NCBI GenBank assembly: GCA_038025085.1 | Contig: CM076146.1 | Coordinates: forward strand, 27,350,501 to 27,414,500 | From: Tetragonia tetragonoides | Lineage: Eukaryota > Streptophyta > Magnoliopsida > Caryophyllales > Aizoaceae | Reading direction: 5' to 3' | Length of the DNA: 64,000 nucleotides | Part shown: one piece after another, positions 1 through 12,121 of the stretch | Position numbering within the stretch: the stretch's first letter is position 1 | Layout: each line of letters starts with the position of its first letter | Translations under genes and position numbers: made by a program | Notes under the pieces: model-generated | The model's database searches: none | What the model was told of the DNA's origin: nothing | What the model saw: the letters and a program-made list of their open reading frames with translations, nothing else

Positions 1-3000
1 TTCTCTATTGGTACGGGCTTGGTTAGCATATCTGCGGCATTATCCTTAGTGTGAACCTTCTGTAAGCTTATATCACCCGAGCTTACCCATTCTCGAATTC
101 TGTGACATCGAACATCGATATGTTTGGTTCTGGCATGAAATATTTGATTCTTTGCTAAATTCATAGCACTTTGACTATCACACTGTATCTGAACACTATC
201 CTGCTTGAAACCAAGTTCCTTAACCAAACCTTTTAACCATAATGCCTCCTTACATGCTTCTGTTATCGCCATGTATTCCGCCTCAGTCGTTGATAACGCT
301 GCAGTAGACTGTAGTACTGACCTCCAACAAATGGGTCCTCCATTAAAACAAAACACGAACCCTGTCGTGGATCTCCTGGAGTCTAAGTCTCCTGCATAAT
401 TTGAATCAACAAATCCTATGACTTCACTTCTTGCTCCATTACGATTTAACATGATCCAGTAATCTGTGGTACCTGCTAGGTAGCGAAAAATCCATTTAAC
501 TGCATTCCAATGATCCTTTCCTGGATTCGCCATATACCTGCTTACCACACTGACTGCATGTGAGATATCTGGTCTTGTGCATATCATGGCATACATGAGG
601 CAACCAACAGCATTTTCATATGGGACACGAGACATATACTCCACCTCATCCTCTGTACTCGGACAAGACTGTGAAGATAACTGAAAATGCGCACCAAGTG
701 GTGAACTTACAGGTTTTGCTTTTTGCATACTAAACCTTTCCAGCACTTTCTGAACATATCCTCTCTGTGTCAACCATAATTTTCCAATTCTTCGATCCCT
801 CTGGATCTCCATACCTAAGATCTTCTTGGCAGCTCCAAGATCTTTCATGTCAAACTCTCTGCTTAATAATGTCTTCAAGTGGATAATGCTCTCTAGATTC
901 TTAGAGGCAATCAACATATCATCCACATAGAGAGTTAACAACAATAGAGAATCGTCCTCAAGATTTCGAAAGTAAACACAAGGATCATACTCACACCTGG
1001 AGTAACCGTGTGTTGTCATGAATACATCGAAACGCTTATACCACTGGCGAGGTGATTGCTTCAAACCATATAAAGACTTTTGCAATCTGCATACTAAGTC
1101 TTCTTTTCCTGATTCCTTGAAGCCTTCTGGTTGTTGCATATAGATTACTTCTTCTAAATCACCATGGAGGAAGGCTGTCTTCACATCCAGTTGTTCCAAC
1201 TCCATATCCTGTGATGCTACAATAGATAGAAGTAGTCTAATAGAAGTGTGTTTCACTACTGGGGAAAAAATTTCATTATAGTTTATTCCCTCCTTTTGAG
1301 AGAATCCTTTCGCCACTAGCCGGGTCTTATACTTCTCACCCTCTGTCTCCGAGAGCGCTTCCTTCTTCCTGTACACCCACTTACAACCTATTGCTTTAGA
1401 ACCCTTAGGAAGTTTAACTAATTCCCAAGTCTGGTTCCTCTGGAGAGATTCCATCTCCTCTGTCATGGCAGTCACCCACTTACCACTGTCATCCGAACTG
1501 ATTGCTTCTCTGTAAGTGTCTGGTTCACCATTGCCCGTCATTAACGCAAAAGCGACCGTATCTTCAAAGCCTAACCTTTGTACTGGCTTGATGGTGCGTC
1601 TGACTCTGTCTCTTGCAAGCATGTATGTATCTCCTGGTTGCACTGTGGGTTGTTCCTCTATAACTTCATCTGAAACTAGCTCATCCTCTAGTTCCTTCTC
1701 CTGCGACTCTGCTCCTAATTCCTCTTGAACTTCAGAGTTGCGGCTATCTACCTCAATAGTTAGTTTTGGCTTTTCACTAACTATTTCTTCTTCGTTTATC
1801 TGTTTATTCAACATTTGTTTCTCGTTGAATACAACATCTCTACTCACTACTTTCTTCCTACTCACTGGATCCCATAACCTATAACCCTTAACCCCGTCTT
1901 CATAACCAAGGAATATGCATTCCTTTGACTTAGGATCAAGCTTGGATCTCTCTGGACTTTGTATATGAACGTAAGCTGGGCAACAGAATACTTTCAAAAC
2001 TGAAAAGTCTACTGGCTTCCCTGACCACACTTCTTCTGGAATCTTGTGATCTATTCCAGCTGATGGTGAGCGGTTGATTAGATAACAGGTTGTGTTAACT
2101 GCTTCAGCCCAAAACTTCTTTGGCAAGCCTGCATTTAATCTCATGCATTTGGCTCGCTCTAGCAATGTCCTATTCATCCTTTCAACTACTCCGTTTTGCT
2201 GTGGAGTTCTTTTAACGGAGAAATGTCTGATGATACCCTCATCTTTACAAAGCTCTAAGAACCTAGTTTTCTTGAACTCCATTCCATTGTCTGACCTAAA
2301 GTATTTCAATTTCTTCCCCGTCTGGTTTTCAACCCTAGCTTTCCACTGCCTAAAAATATCGAAAACCTCTGACTTGTGTTTCATAAAATATACGCATACC
2401 TTCCTGGAATAGTCGTCTATGAAACTGACAAAATACTGCGCTCCTCCAATGGACACATCCGTAATTGGACCCCACACGTCTGAATGAACATAATCAAGGA
2501 CACCTTTGCTTGTATGAACTCCTACTTTGAAGCTAACTCGCCTCTCCTTTCCATACAAGCAAAACTTGCAGAATTCTAACTTACATGTTTTCACACCTTG
2601 TAGCAACCCCCTCTTGTGCAGTTCTCTCATGCCTGCTTCACTAAGGTGGCCTAGCCGTTTATGCCACAAGTCTGTGTCATCATTCTTGGCTTCTTCTGAA
2701 GTAGAGACCGCTGCTCCACTTTTAATTGTAGTCCCTATTAACCTGTAAAGGTTACCCATCTTCTGGCCCTTCATGATTATCATTGAGCCTTTGCAGATGT
2801 TCATGATTCCACCTCTGATCGAGGCTGTACAACCTGATGAATCAAGCGTACCCATGGATATCAGGTTTTTCCTTAGATCTGGAATATACCTAACATTCCC
2901 CAATGTTCTCACCATACCATCAAACATTTTAATTCTGATTGTTCCGACTCCTGCAACCTTGCAAGCAGCATCATTGCCCATTAACACGGTTCCAGTACTA

Positions 3001-4223
3001 CATGGTGTTAATGTCTCGAACCAATCCCTATTTGGGCACATGTGGAACGTGCACCCGGAATCAATGAACAAATCTCTCCGAGATGTGTCATCTCGAACTG
3101 AAAGTAAATTTCCTGAATCCTCTCTAGCAGCTGCAACATATAATTCTGCTTCATTATTGTCGCTGACATGTGCGACATGAGCATAATTTCCTGGTCTCCT
3201 GTCACTTCTTGTTTCACCCGTGTCTTTCCTGAAGTTTGGACATTGGTTCTTGTAATGTCCCTTCTCATGACAACGGAAACATTCAATCTGTGACTTGTCT
3301 CGATTCCTAATGTGAGACTTTGACCGTGCTCTACCTCGTCTTGAACTCTTTTCTCGAGATTGACTCCTGCCACGTCCAGCTGACCTGGCTACGTAACCTT
3401 CACCTTGACTGTTGGAATTCGTACTTCTGAATCTATCTATGTCCAACAGCCCTGACGTTACGTCATCAACTGATAACGTGCTCTTCCCAACGAGTAGAGT
3501 CGTTTGAAGTGTTGAGAATGACTCTGGAAGAGAGGAGAGTAACAATAAGGACTTGTCTTCTTCTTCAAGTTTGACGTCAATGTTCAATAATTGAGTAGTC
3601 AACCGACAGAACTCATTAGTTAGAGGCGAAGGTCGTGTCCTGTATCAGGTTAAGTTTGGCACCGCAAATCAAATATCAAGTTTTAACGGAAACGTCTGCC
3701 AAAGATTTGTGGGAGAAATTGAAAAATGTTTATATGTCCAAGTCTCTTTCAAACAGATTGTATTTGAAGAAGGATCTGTATCAGCTAAGAATGCGGGAAG
3801 GTTCAGATCTCAATGATCACATAATTGAGTAGTCAACCGACAGAACTCATTTATGTGATCATTGAGATCTGAACCTTCCCGCATTCTTAGCTGATACAAA
3901 TCCTTCTTCAAATACAATCTGTTTGAAAGAGACTTGGACATATAAACATTTTCCAATTTCTCCCACAAATCTTTGGCAGACGTTTCCGTTAAAACTTGAT
4001 ATTTGATTTGCGGTGCCAAACTTAACCTGATACAGGACACGACCTTCGCCTCTAACTCTTCCCATTCATCATCCTTCATAGTGTCTGGTTTATTCTCTTT
4101 TCCTTTCAATGCCTTTAGAAGTCCTTGCTGAACCAATATGTCCTTCACAGTACTTTGCCAAATGCTAAAATTGGATTTACCATCAAATGGCTCAACATCG
4201 TATTTCGCCGTGCTGGTCGACAT
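1..4223 (-). pseudogene. Copia gag-pol polyprotein, interrupted in gag, truncated by window edge
   Basis: The reading starts at 4223 (MSTSTAKYDVEPFDG...). It shows a gag UBN2-type region, a CCHC zinc knuckle near 3252-3293 (C-F-R-C-x4-H-x4-C), a protease motif with DSGC near 3040-3075, the integrase His/Cys start (LWHKRLGH) near 2670, integrase catalytic residues including the SDNGMEF and TPQQNGVVER motifs near 2190-2300, the RT signature YVDDML near 915, and RNase H with TEAEYMA near 270. A stop at 3810-3812 follows codons created by the inverted duplication, so the gag ORF ends after 137 residues. The frame is kept across the 234-bp insert (78 codons), and the pol part looks open down to base 1. 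The polyprotein would package and copy the element. It is probably inactive unless helped in trans. Confidence 0.9.
3618..4057. repeat. inverted duplication inside Copia gag
   Basis: Bases 3618-3824 are an almost perfect reverse complement of 3851-4057 (207 bp each), separated by 26 bp. That 26-bp spacer (3825-3850) is an exact second copy of 3591-3616. The whole insert adds 234 bp. The pattern fits a strand switch during reverse transcription or replication repair, and it yields a hairpin-forming transcript. Confidence 0.93.
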
Positions 4224-4283
4224 TCTGTCTTGTGGAATTTCATTAAAAAAAAATTGAAACTTGATAATGCCCTTGCACCTGGA

Positions 4284-4295
4284 GCTCTGATACCA
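4284..4295 (-). promoter_or_regulatory. primer binding site, initiator Met tRNA type
   Basis: On the minus strand this reads TGGTATCAGAGC, the standard complement of the plant initiator-Met tRNA 3' end. It sits two bases from the LTR edge. It would prime minus-strand DNA synthesis. Confidence 0.93.
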
Positions 4296-4297
4296 CT

Positions 4298-4614
4298 TGT
4301 TAGGAAATTCACTCCCTGACTGACGACACTTACGAAAAACGATTTTCTAAAGACAACAATTCAAAGAAAATTATAAACCCACTCAGATAAAACAACACTT
4401 TTAACAAATGATAGATCAATTATCTCTCTACAAATCGTGACTTATATAATGTTTTCATTTGCTAAACAAAGTACAAAACTTATTTTAGTAAATCTATTCT
4501 AACCAATAAGCTGTGTGTTTATTTTGTAAGAAGCAATTATCCCCTTTCAAACTTTTACTTTTCTATTTGTGGAATAGATAAATAATAGTGGTGAATATGA
4601 GTCATATATTAACA
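4298..4614 (-). repeat. 5' LTR of the Copia element
   Basis: The repeat is 317 bp and bounded by TGTTA...TAACA, a perfect 5-bp terminal inverted pair. It ends two bases from the primer site. On the minus strand a TATA-like TTATATAAG lies at about 4441-4449, suitable as the element promoter. The partner LTR is outside the window, so the target duplication cannot be checked. Confidence 0.85.
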
Positions 4615-5679
4615 TATTTGCATCTGAGGTCAGTTAAGGGAGACAAATCGACCATCAGGCCCCTAACTTTTTTTCCGCTGCCCGATACTTTGAGATGTTT
4701 TCCAGAAAATTTAATCTGACAGCACAAGGAACTCCGTGGGCACTCATACAATTCCTTACAGAACAGCAACTCCTCGCGCTCTTCAATTTCTTTGCATTCA
4801 GTTCCAGAAACATTCACAATAAGAATGAGCTGAAAACTGGGGCTCTACTTAGCAAGTATTTTACCAGATACAACAACTATGGTTTAATCTTTATCTGTAT
4901 CCTCATGACATGGGATATTATCACAACAGATGCAACATGCAAGTGCAACATCTGGAGGCATCTAACACATGTTATTGTTTCCGAATGGTTGTAAATGTGT
5001 CAATATAAGATCCTCTAGAACAAGACAGTATTGGAGTAAAGCTATCAACTCTTGGCACTAGGTGGAGTAACGCAGTGTGAAATTGAGACAGGTTAGATAA
5101 GGAAACAATGCCGAAGTACCAAATCTATGATCATCAAATGCGAAGGACATAACATAAAGATGATCTCGAAAATGCCTCTGGGTTAAATCAATCTTATTAG
5201 CAAATGGACTAGGATGAAATGCAATAGAGATATCTGCTTTAAACAACCCAAGTGGCTTCTCCTCAAAGCGATACATTAAAGAGCCAATATAGATATGCAA
5301 TCAAGTACTCCAATTTAGGGGCATCAACACTAACTTAAGCACTCATACAAGGGGACCAAGACGTCGTACAAGAATTAGGCCATAGGTCTTGAGTGAATTT
5401 CCCATGAAAATTACCTTTATCATTCTTCTTATTTTTTTGCAATAGGTGTTATGTGAGATTGTTTCGATTTTTCAAAAGGCCTTGTTTGAGATTGTTTCAT
5501 GCTAAGATGGTTAAAAGTAATTCATTCGAACTTAAATTAAAAGATGATACATATGTTGTTAAAAATACATGTACATCAAGGGTTAGGGGTACTTCTACAA
5601 TCCACATGAGCCCAAAAATGATTAGGTTTAAATCTGAAAACCAATCAAATTTTACTAGTAACGAAAACAAAGTTCACAT
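4615..5679. other. spacer; one unrecognised minus-strand ORF
   Basis: This is AT-rich single-copy-looking DNA. The only notable stretch is an 80-codon minus-strand ORF at 5058-5300 (starting MHIYIGSLMYRFEE), whose composition looks coding, with balanced residues and no low complexity. I do not recognise a family. It could be an orphan exon or gene fragment. No convincing promoter or splice context was seen. Confidence 0.4.
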
Positions 5680-5830
5680 AAATTCGTATGAGGCGGTCTC
5701 AATGTGAGGCTTATTGAGATAGTCTGGGAAAGGGGATCCCAAATGTCTCTAGTGGGATTTAAACCCTGGAGGTGAAGGAAGAACACCAAGACGGTAAGAC
5801 ACAAACCACTAGATCAACCTATGTTGGTTT
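5680..5830 (-). mobile_element. tRNA-derived SINE-like element
   Basis: On the minus strand an A-box-like GATCTAGTGG lies near 5805-5815 and a B-box-like GGTTTAAATCC near 5756-5766, about 40 bp apart as in tRNA genes and SINE heads. There is no cloverleaf, so it is not a tRNA gene. A tail containing GACCGCCTCATACGA follows. Similar short tails recur near 16556 and 29998. Exact ends are not defined. Confidence 0.55.
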
Positions 5831-6848
5831 TTGAACAAAGTTATATATCCAACTTGACCCACCTGTCTGACGGACCTAGTAGCCCAGCGTTTTTCTAAAT
5901 TATAACCCGCATATAAACCAATTTTCCCTCTCCGTCAGATCATTAATTTCGTATTCTCGTTTCAACTTGACACCATTACTCTGACGTCATATTCCCACAC
6001 CAAAGCTTCACTCACTGGTATGATCATTAATCTCTCTCCCTTTCTTTTATCTAACTCTTTTGGGAATTTCATTTCAGTATCCAGTTTAATTATCCTGATT
6101 GTGATTTGATCTTATGTTTTAAAACTTATTTGATCAAATTTAAGGGCGTATGGTTTGCTTAGAGATGTAATTTTGTGAACGCGGGAACTAAAATTATGTT
6201 GTAAAGATATACCAAGAAATTACCCTTAATAATTCTTTTGGGAATCGAGATTTGAGTTATTAATTGAATTTGTATTATAATCTCAGCTCAAAGAAGGTTT
6301 ATACATTGCTTCTGGATATGCCATTGAAGAACATGGGAAGAGAATACGTGTAAGTAAATTTCCTTTATTTAAGGTCGGTTTTATTCAACTTAATTTTACT
6401 TAAATTTACTTCAATTCAATTCATGCATGACTTTATCACTCAGATAACTTTTTAGAGTGCATTCTTTAGAGCTTATCCGATAGCTCAGTTCAGGTGTCAA
6501 TTCAGTGATTTCCATTTCATTTCAGGGGTGCTGAGTTCAGAAACATAATTTTTGTCTCACGTTTTAAGTTGTGTTAAATTCAATTTAGTGGTGTCCAGAT
6601 CAGTTCAGTGGTGTCCAATTCATTAGTTTTGAATTCAGTTCAGTTTTGGTAATTAAGTTCAGCTCTAAAGAAAGCACCTTTATTCCCGAAATAAATTAAT
6701 AAGGATAACTATGTCAAAGATCTCAAAGCATACTTTCAAATAAGTCCAATATTAAATATGTTTGGGCGAATTTTAAATGGTTAATGGTCAAGTTAAAAAA
6801 TTACAATTCATTTCAGTTCAGTTTTTTCAAGGTGAATCAAACGTAGCC
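5831..6848. other. AT-rich spacer
   Basis: No coding region, RNA gene or clear element was found. From about 6490 to 6840 it is rich in short degenerate CAGTTCAGTT-type motifs like those near 30060-30320. Confidence 0.4.
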
Positions 6849-7054
6849 TCTCTATATTAATATAGACGCCGAATTGTCTGATTGCCCTTTCACCATATTG
6901 CTATATTTAAAAACTCAGGTATCAAATCATAATATCTATATATTAGAAGCATTTTCTGACAGCATTGGAGGCGTCCACCTAAGCGAACCATTGTAATAAA
7001 GTTTTAATATAAATATAAAATATGGTATAGAATATATATACTAAAGTTGTACTT

Positions 7055-7813
7055 GGCCATTCCTCTTAGTGTGAGGTTACCACGGGATGTACTCCGTTGG
7101 GCATTTTCGAATGATGGCGAATATACTGTACGCTCAGCGTATATGCTTGGTCGTTCTCTGAATTGGGATTTAGCTGAGGAACAATGGTCTGAAGTGTGGG
7201 AACCAGAATTACCTCCAAAAGTGAAGCATTTTCTATGGGAAGCTTGCTCGAATATTTTGCCGACTCGAGGATTACTACGTCACCGTCACTTAATTGTTGA
7301 TGATAATTGTCCCTGCTGTCATAGTAGTAGTGAAACTATTTCCCACATATTGTTTGATTGCCCATAGTGTAAACATGTTTGGGAGCTGAGCCCTTTTAGT
7401 GCCGTGTTGGACAGAGATGGAAATGATTCTGTAAGTGAACTGCTTATTCTTTGGAGAGAGAAATTGGATCAAAAGCTTTGGAAACTAGCTTGTTTCATCA
7501 TGTGGGGACTGTAGTTCAGGAGGAATTTGCAAGTGTTTCAGTCACATATTACACCTGATTTAGTGGTTTTGGACAGAGCACAACGCCAACTTGTGGAGTT
7601 CGAAGAATTTTCTAAGTGTCGCCAGGTTACTCACACCCCAAAGGTGAGTACGGGAGCTAATGTTTGGAGGCCACCTGCTGCTGGTTTGGTTAAAATCAAC
7701 GTCGACGCACACATGTCAGAGGATGGATGGATTGGCCTAGGTGTGGTGGCGAGAGACCATGAGGGTTCTATTGTGTTCGCAGGAGTCTGAAGGTGTAGAG
7801 CCTACTGGTCACC
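7055..7813 (+). pseudogene. LINE ORF2 C-terminal part: zf-RVT and start of RNase H
   Basis: The frame includes the zf-RVT pattern: PPKVKHFLWEAC around 7210-7245, then CPCCHSSSETISHILFDCP at 7306-7364, a Cys/His cluster that normally binds zinc. A TAG stop follows at 7365-7367 and another TAG near 7512. After that the RNase H start is readable (KINVDAHMSEDGWIGLGVVARDHEG, 7690-7765), with the first catalytic Asp in the VDA motif. A TGA at 7788-7790 stands where Arg is usual. Three stops make it dead. The frame carries on in the piece starting at 14213. Confidence 0.85.
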
Positions 7814-9227
7814 TGTCACAGGGTTAAAGCTTGGCACTAATTTGAGCCTAACCTTTTTCGCCTATGATAGCTTCTAGCAACACTCTAGAACAGCTTACTC
7901 ACACATATGCACACGTAAAGAGGCTCGTATATTAATTACTTTGACACTTACATTCGGGTGCCAGAGCATATGTCCTCCAAGGGACGTCTAAGCACTATTT
8001 ATAGATAAAGCCTTGGCTACAACCCAGCCAAGTAGGCGCCTACAAAAAAAGATAACCGCCTATAACTACCATGTAGTGGGGATCATGGGACAACTCCTTA
8101 TAGTGGGTTGTTGCTTCCATGTAACCGCTTGCTTAGTGGGAAGAGTGGGACGTTGACATGTCTCCACTCTCCACTAACTCGTAACTGCCTCCTTTAGTGC
8201 TTGGGGTAGTTTCCTTCATCGTGGGGTAGTGGGGTAACCGTTGGTGTTGACTCCACGTTAACCCACGTTCGCGCCTACTAGGCACCATGCTTTCGGTAAC
8301 CGCCTTTGTCAACTGCCAGGTAACCGCCCACTCACCCATGACTTAGGTAACCGTCACCCACCTTCATGGGGTAACCGCTGGTCACCTCTCTAGTCAATGA
8401 GCATACTCCCCACTCCCTTGAGTCGCCCTTATTTCAAGGGACGTGGGCTAACCGCCATGGTAGTGGCATTACCCACTAGCCATGTCATGTCCAGCCCTAC
8501 TCAGCCATAGTATAACCGCTCGGGAATTCGCCTACTAGGCGCAACTACCTATCGACGTAACAGTCCACTAGTTCCACTTTTCTAGGGACGTGGGGATCAT
8601 GGGACACTCATGATCACCCTATCAACCGAGCGACCTACATAGCTTTACTTGCTTAGCTCACGGAGCCTAAGCTTCCTAGGACTTTCCCGTCGTCCATCTG
8701 TCAAGCTCGTCGTGGCCCCGCCACGACCGGGAGCCGCGCCTAGCGCTGCGCCTACAAGGCTCCCTAGGGGATGTCCTCACTTGACTCCTCCATGGAGCAA
8801 GTACCCCCTAAAGAGGCTTATAAGGTCTACTGGAACTGACAGGAGGGAACATGCCAAGTGCACAACTTTCATACTAAGGTCTAGAACACAAGTATGCGTT
8901 ATTGGACAAACCAAGGACACCATTGGCTTCCTTATACTTTCAAGTATCTATGGACTTCTTGATGTCCGGGCAAAGTCACACTTTGTCCCATCATAATTAA
9001 ACAAGACATGCTCACCCAGTCGCTGACGCAGCGCCTGTCCAGCGCCTATGCCGCTGGGCACTGTGCCAATGCACAGCGCCTATTTGGCTCGGTCATGGCC
9101 TTGTCAAGACATGACCATGTCAAGGTCCTTGTCCTTGACATTGTCATCGGTCACAATATCCATCATGCTCGGTCACGACGCGTATGCGCCTAAGCATGTC
9201 CGGTGTCACATGTCAGGGGGTCTAACA
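7814..9227 (-). repeat. 3' LTR of the LARD element
   Basis: It is 1,414 bp, begins TGTCACAGGG and ends TCTAACA, and matches 12803-14207 with only scattered substitutions plus a short length difference near 9030-9085. On the element strand the TATA box CTATAAATAG is at 7995-8004. Upstream of it on that strand lie nine TAACCG/CGGTTA hexamers between 8053 and 8518. Palindromic GCGCCTA..TAGGCGC motifs are scattered through it. Confidence 0.93.
8053..8518. promoter_or_regulatory. array of nine TAACCG (MYB-type) hexamers in the LTR
   Basis: TAACCG occurs at 8053, 8122, 8235, 8297, 8321, 8348, 8372, 8449 and 8513, all in the same orientation. Its complement CGGTTA fits the plant MYB type-I site CNGTTR. 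In element orientation the array lies just upstream of the TATA box, so it could be an enhancer. Binding is inferred from sequence only. The other LTR carries the same array. Confidence 0.6.
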
Positions 9228-9246
9228 AACCACCCCCACCTAAAGA
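9228..9246 (-). promoter_or_regulatory. polypurine tract of the LARD element
   Basis: On the minus strand the bases next to the 3' LTR read AGGTGGGGGTGG, a purine-rich run in the position used to prime plus-strand DNA synthesis. It supports the minus orientation. Confidence 0.65.
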
Positions 9247-12121
9247 GCCTTACGTGCTCGTAAGAGATTCCTCTCCGTAGGTGGATCGTGAACATCCGTA
9301 GGATCATGTTTACCGACGGACAACCATTTCCGATGAGGGACATGTCTAACCGAAAAGAATTTAAGATCTCCGTAAATGTACGAAACAAAATTATTTAGCA
9401 TATAATCCATTCAATGCTCCCGCGTGGATACGGAATTGCCACATACATGATTGATGCACAATCTTTCCGTTCCAAACTTTTCCGTTAAATCCCACAATGC
9501 ATCCAATTGCCATCTTGGACACTTAAGCTTTAGACCACCATCTAAAACTTTGAAAAATTTATCAAAAGACTCAATCACTTTGGAATAAATTTCTCTTTAA
9601 TCGGTTCGGGACAAAGTAAAAGGATTCTGGTTCCTTGCTACTCATTTAATCACCACATGAGTATGTATCGCATACTTTACTCAATAGAATTTATTCAAAC
9701 CCACATAATATGAATAAGGGACTCAAGCCTTATCGTTTCTTGTTAGCCATTGGTTAAATCCCATGGATTCACTAAATTCTTCCCACCAGAATAGTGATCC
9801 TTAACACAATGGTTCACAAATAGTAGAGTCGTTTACCGAACCTCTCACTTTTTGCCTTTGTTTTTCAAACAAAGTGTTCACATCCATTTGAACAATGATG
9901 CGGCACATAGCATCCTTCTCCACTGAGAAGTTAGCTTAAGTTGACGTCTCAACTAAACTGACCACCTTTCTTTCGCAAAGGTAACCTTTCCATAAGGTTC
10001 TTTCCCTTTTCAACACTAGGGAGTAATGTAGTATACTTACACCTTTGTACGTAACAAGTTCAGAATCCCGTCTAAACGTAACAAAGTGTTAGACGTCTGA
10101 TTTCACCAAGAAATCCATCTCTTTTGGGAGAAGATGCGGATATCCCATATATTTCGACTTCGATTCAGTGTCACGGACAACCTAAATATTCCCAAAATTT
10201 TCGACATTGTCCAAGGAACACTGGACAGGTCGGGAGAAGATAGACAATGGACTCTTCCCAGTCGTCTAGGGGAGCACGTAGCGACTTCCTCGAGTCGTAG
10301 GTCACCACCTCTATCTTTTCTACTTAAGGCTTTGTAGGCTTATTACACAAAGTGAGGGTTAAGCAACTTACGTCGGACCAACTACCACTGTTGCTGCCTC
10401 CGCGGCCTCACTTGCGCCTATGCCTTTGCATTTTTCCCGGCGTTACTTTCCTTTTCAAGTATCTTTCAACTTCGTTTTCATTAACCAGTTCCGTTAGGCT
10501 ACTCGTGGCATTGTGTTCAGTTTGTCTCGCCCACCCGTGGGTTGCTTTCTCGTGGAACAGTATCCTTTTGGCCCCTAAGGCGAGGTCTAGTGACTCACAA
10601 CTTGTCGCACAAGCATCACTTTTGCCTCTCCAACCTTTAGGCAACGTTTCTGCCTGCCTCAACCCGAGGTGCTTGGCAACGTCAACGTTATCACTTGCTG
10701 AAAACGTTCAAGGGCTAGCACAAGGCTTTTCGATAGCTGTTTGGAGCATACAAACAACACAATATACTTTGCCAATGGAAACAGAAAATAACTTTTCATT
10801 AAGGTAATTTGCATAATTACAAAAATGAAGGGAAAAACCACGCTGAATTCAGAAATAACAATTCTAAAATTCGAATACGAAACTTAACCAAAGTAAAATG
10901 TTAATCACGAACGTAAACCATAAGTGCACTTTCATGCGTGGACCACTGTCCACTTAGGCATCCGGATTGAACGGACTAAACCAATACGAACCTAGCTCGA
11001 CGGCTGGGGTGTACTGGTGCGACCCGGAGAAGACAACATTGAGTCGAGCTCACCCTCGTAGCCCTCCTCGTCTGGCTTATCCTATTCCGTGTCATCCCAT
11101 TCTCAAATGAGAGTCTAGCTTAGGTCGATGTCATAACCAAGCTATTCATCCTTTTTACCAAGGATTATCCTTTCCCAGAAGGATCTTTCCTTTTATTACA
11201 CTTAAGGGAGAATTATGCGCACCGCTTGAGTCGCCATACTCAAGTTAGCCAAACACCAACACGTGTTAGACTAGTGAATTTCTGCACGAAATTACTATAT
11301 CGAAGGAGTAGTGGTCTATCACGTACAACCCTTCCATCCGATTTTTACACCAATCAAATTCTTTACCATCGACTTATCCAGTGAACACTGGTTTACTCGT
11401 GGGGAAGAAAGCAGACCATGGACTCTTCTTATGGGTCCAGAGGAGCACGTTGTGGCTTACTCAAGCCATAAGTCACCATCTCTACTCTTCGCCCTTGTTT
11501 GCGTTGGCCACTGCCCACAAACAATACTTGTGAGAACCAAGTAGTTTTTATACTTGGTTGAACCATCACTGTGGCCTCACATAGCTTAGCTTACGTTTGA
11601 TTTTCCACGTTGTTTCAACTAAGTCCTCATAACTTAGTTCCTACCAACTGAACACTCATCGTTGGTTCAACTTGTCACAATGTGGTTGCGTACCCACCCT
11701 GTGGGCTGCTTTGAACAGGAAATGGATCGCTTGGCCTTGGGCGAGGCATTGTTGACTCCAACCTATCACATAGGCGTCACAAGTACCTTGCCAACTCTTA
11801 GGCAACGTTCCTGCCTACCTCATGAGGCGCTTGGCAACGTCGTTATCCCGCTCACGGGATAACCCTTGTCACAAGTCCACTGACTTTGGACCTCCATTTC
11901 GAAAGCATGCAAACATCAACCCACAAAGACAACATTGAATTACGGAATTAGAAACAACAACGCCATGTTCGCAATATTCACAAATTGCATATTTACACAA
12001 AATAGGGAAATACTGGAATAAGCAACGTTAATTAAAATTAACATGAATAACCGAAAAGTAAACTAGCAACACCTTGCTGCGTTCTTGGGTTCACTTTTAC
12101 CCACACTTGCTTCATGCCTTA
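9247..12121 (-). other. LARD internal region, non-coding, with a degenerate internal duplication
   Basis: No long ORF fits the element. Blocks recur with divergence about 1.15-1.2 kb apart. The block near 10205-10320 (a segment with GGACTCTTCCCAG, GAGCACGTAGCGAC and a CACCACCTCTA stretch) resembles 11365-11485. The block near 10490-10700 (CACCCGTGGGTTGCTTTC, GGCAACGTTTCTGCCTGCCT) resembles 11650-11850. This looks like an old tandem duplication inside the element. Short frames in either strand are low-quality. Confidence 0.6.

Larger units (their letters stand above)
1..4614 (-). mobile_element. Ty1/Copia LTR retrotransposon (Tork/Tnt1-like), partial
   Basis: The element is read on the minus strand, from its 5' LTR at the right to RNase H at the left window edge. 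The 3' LTR lies outside the window. Domain order is gag, zinc knuckle, protease, integrase, reverse transcriptase, RNase H, which is the Copia order. A primer site complementary to initiator-Met tRNA lies two bases inside the LTR. Codons I read at the zinc knuckle, integrase, RT and RNase H all fall in the same frame as the gag start, so the body looks nearly open. The only clear break is the inverted duplication in gag. This suggests a fairly young copy. The lineage name is inferred from the gag N-terminus and overall resemblance to Tnt1. Confidence 0.93.

Noticed and set aside
3008..3373. 121-codon minus-strand ORF
   Set aside because: Out-of-frame shadow of the Copia gag/protease reading frame, which carries the zinc knuckle.
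9008..9388. Short ORFs in and beside the LARD LTR
   Set aside because: They lie in LTR or untranslated DNA, are not conserved between the two LTRs, and have no recognisable features.
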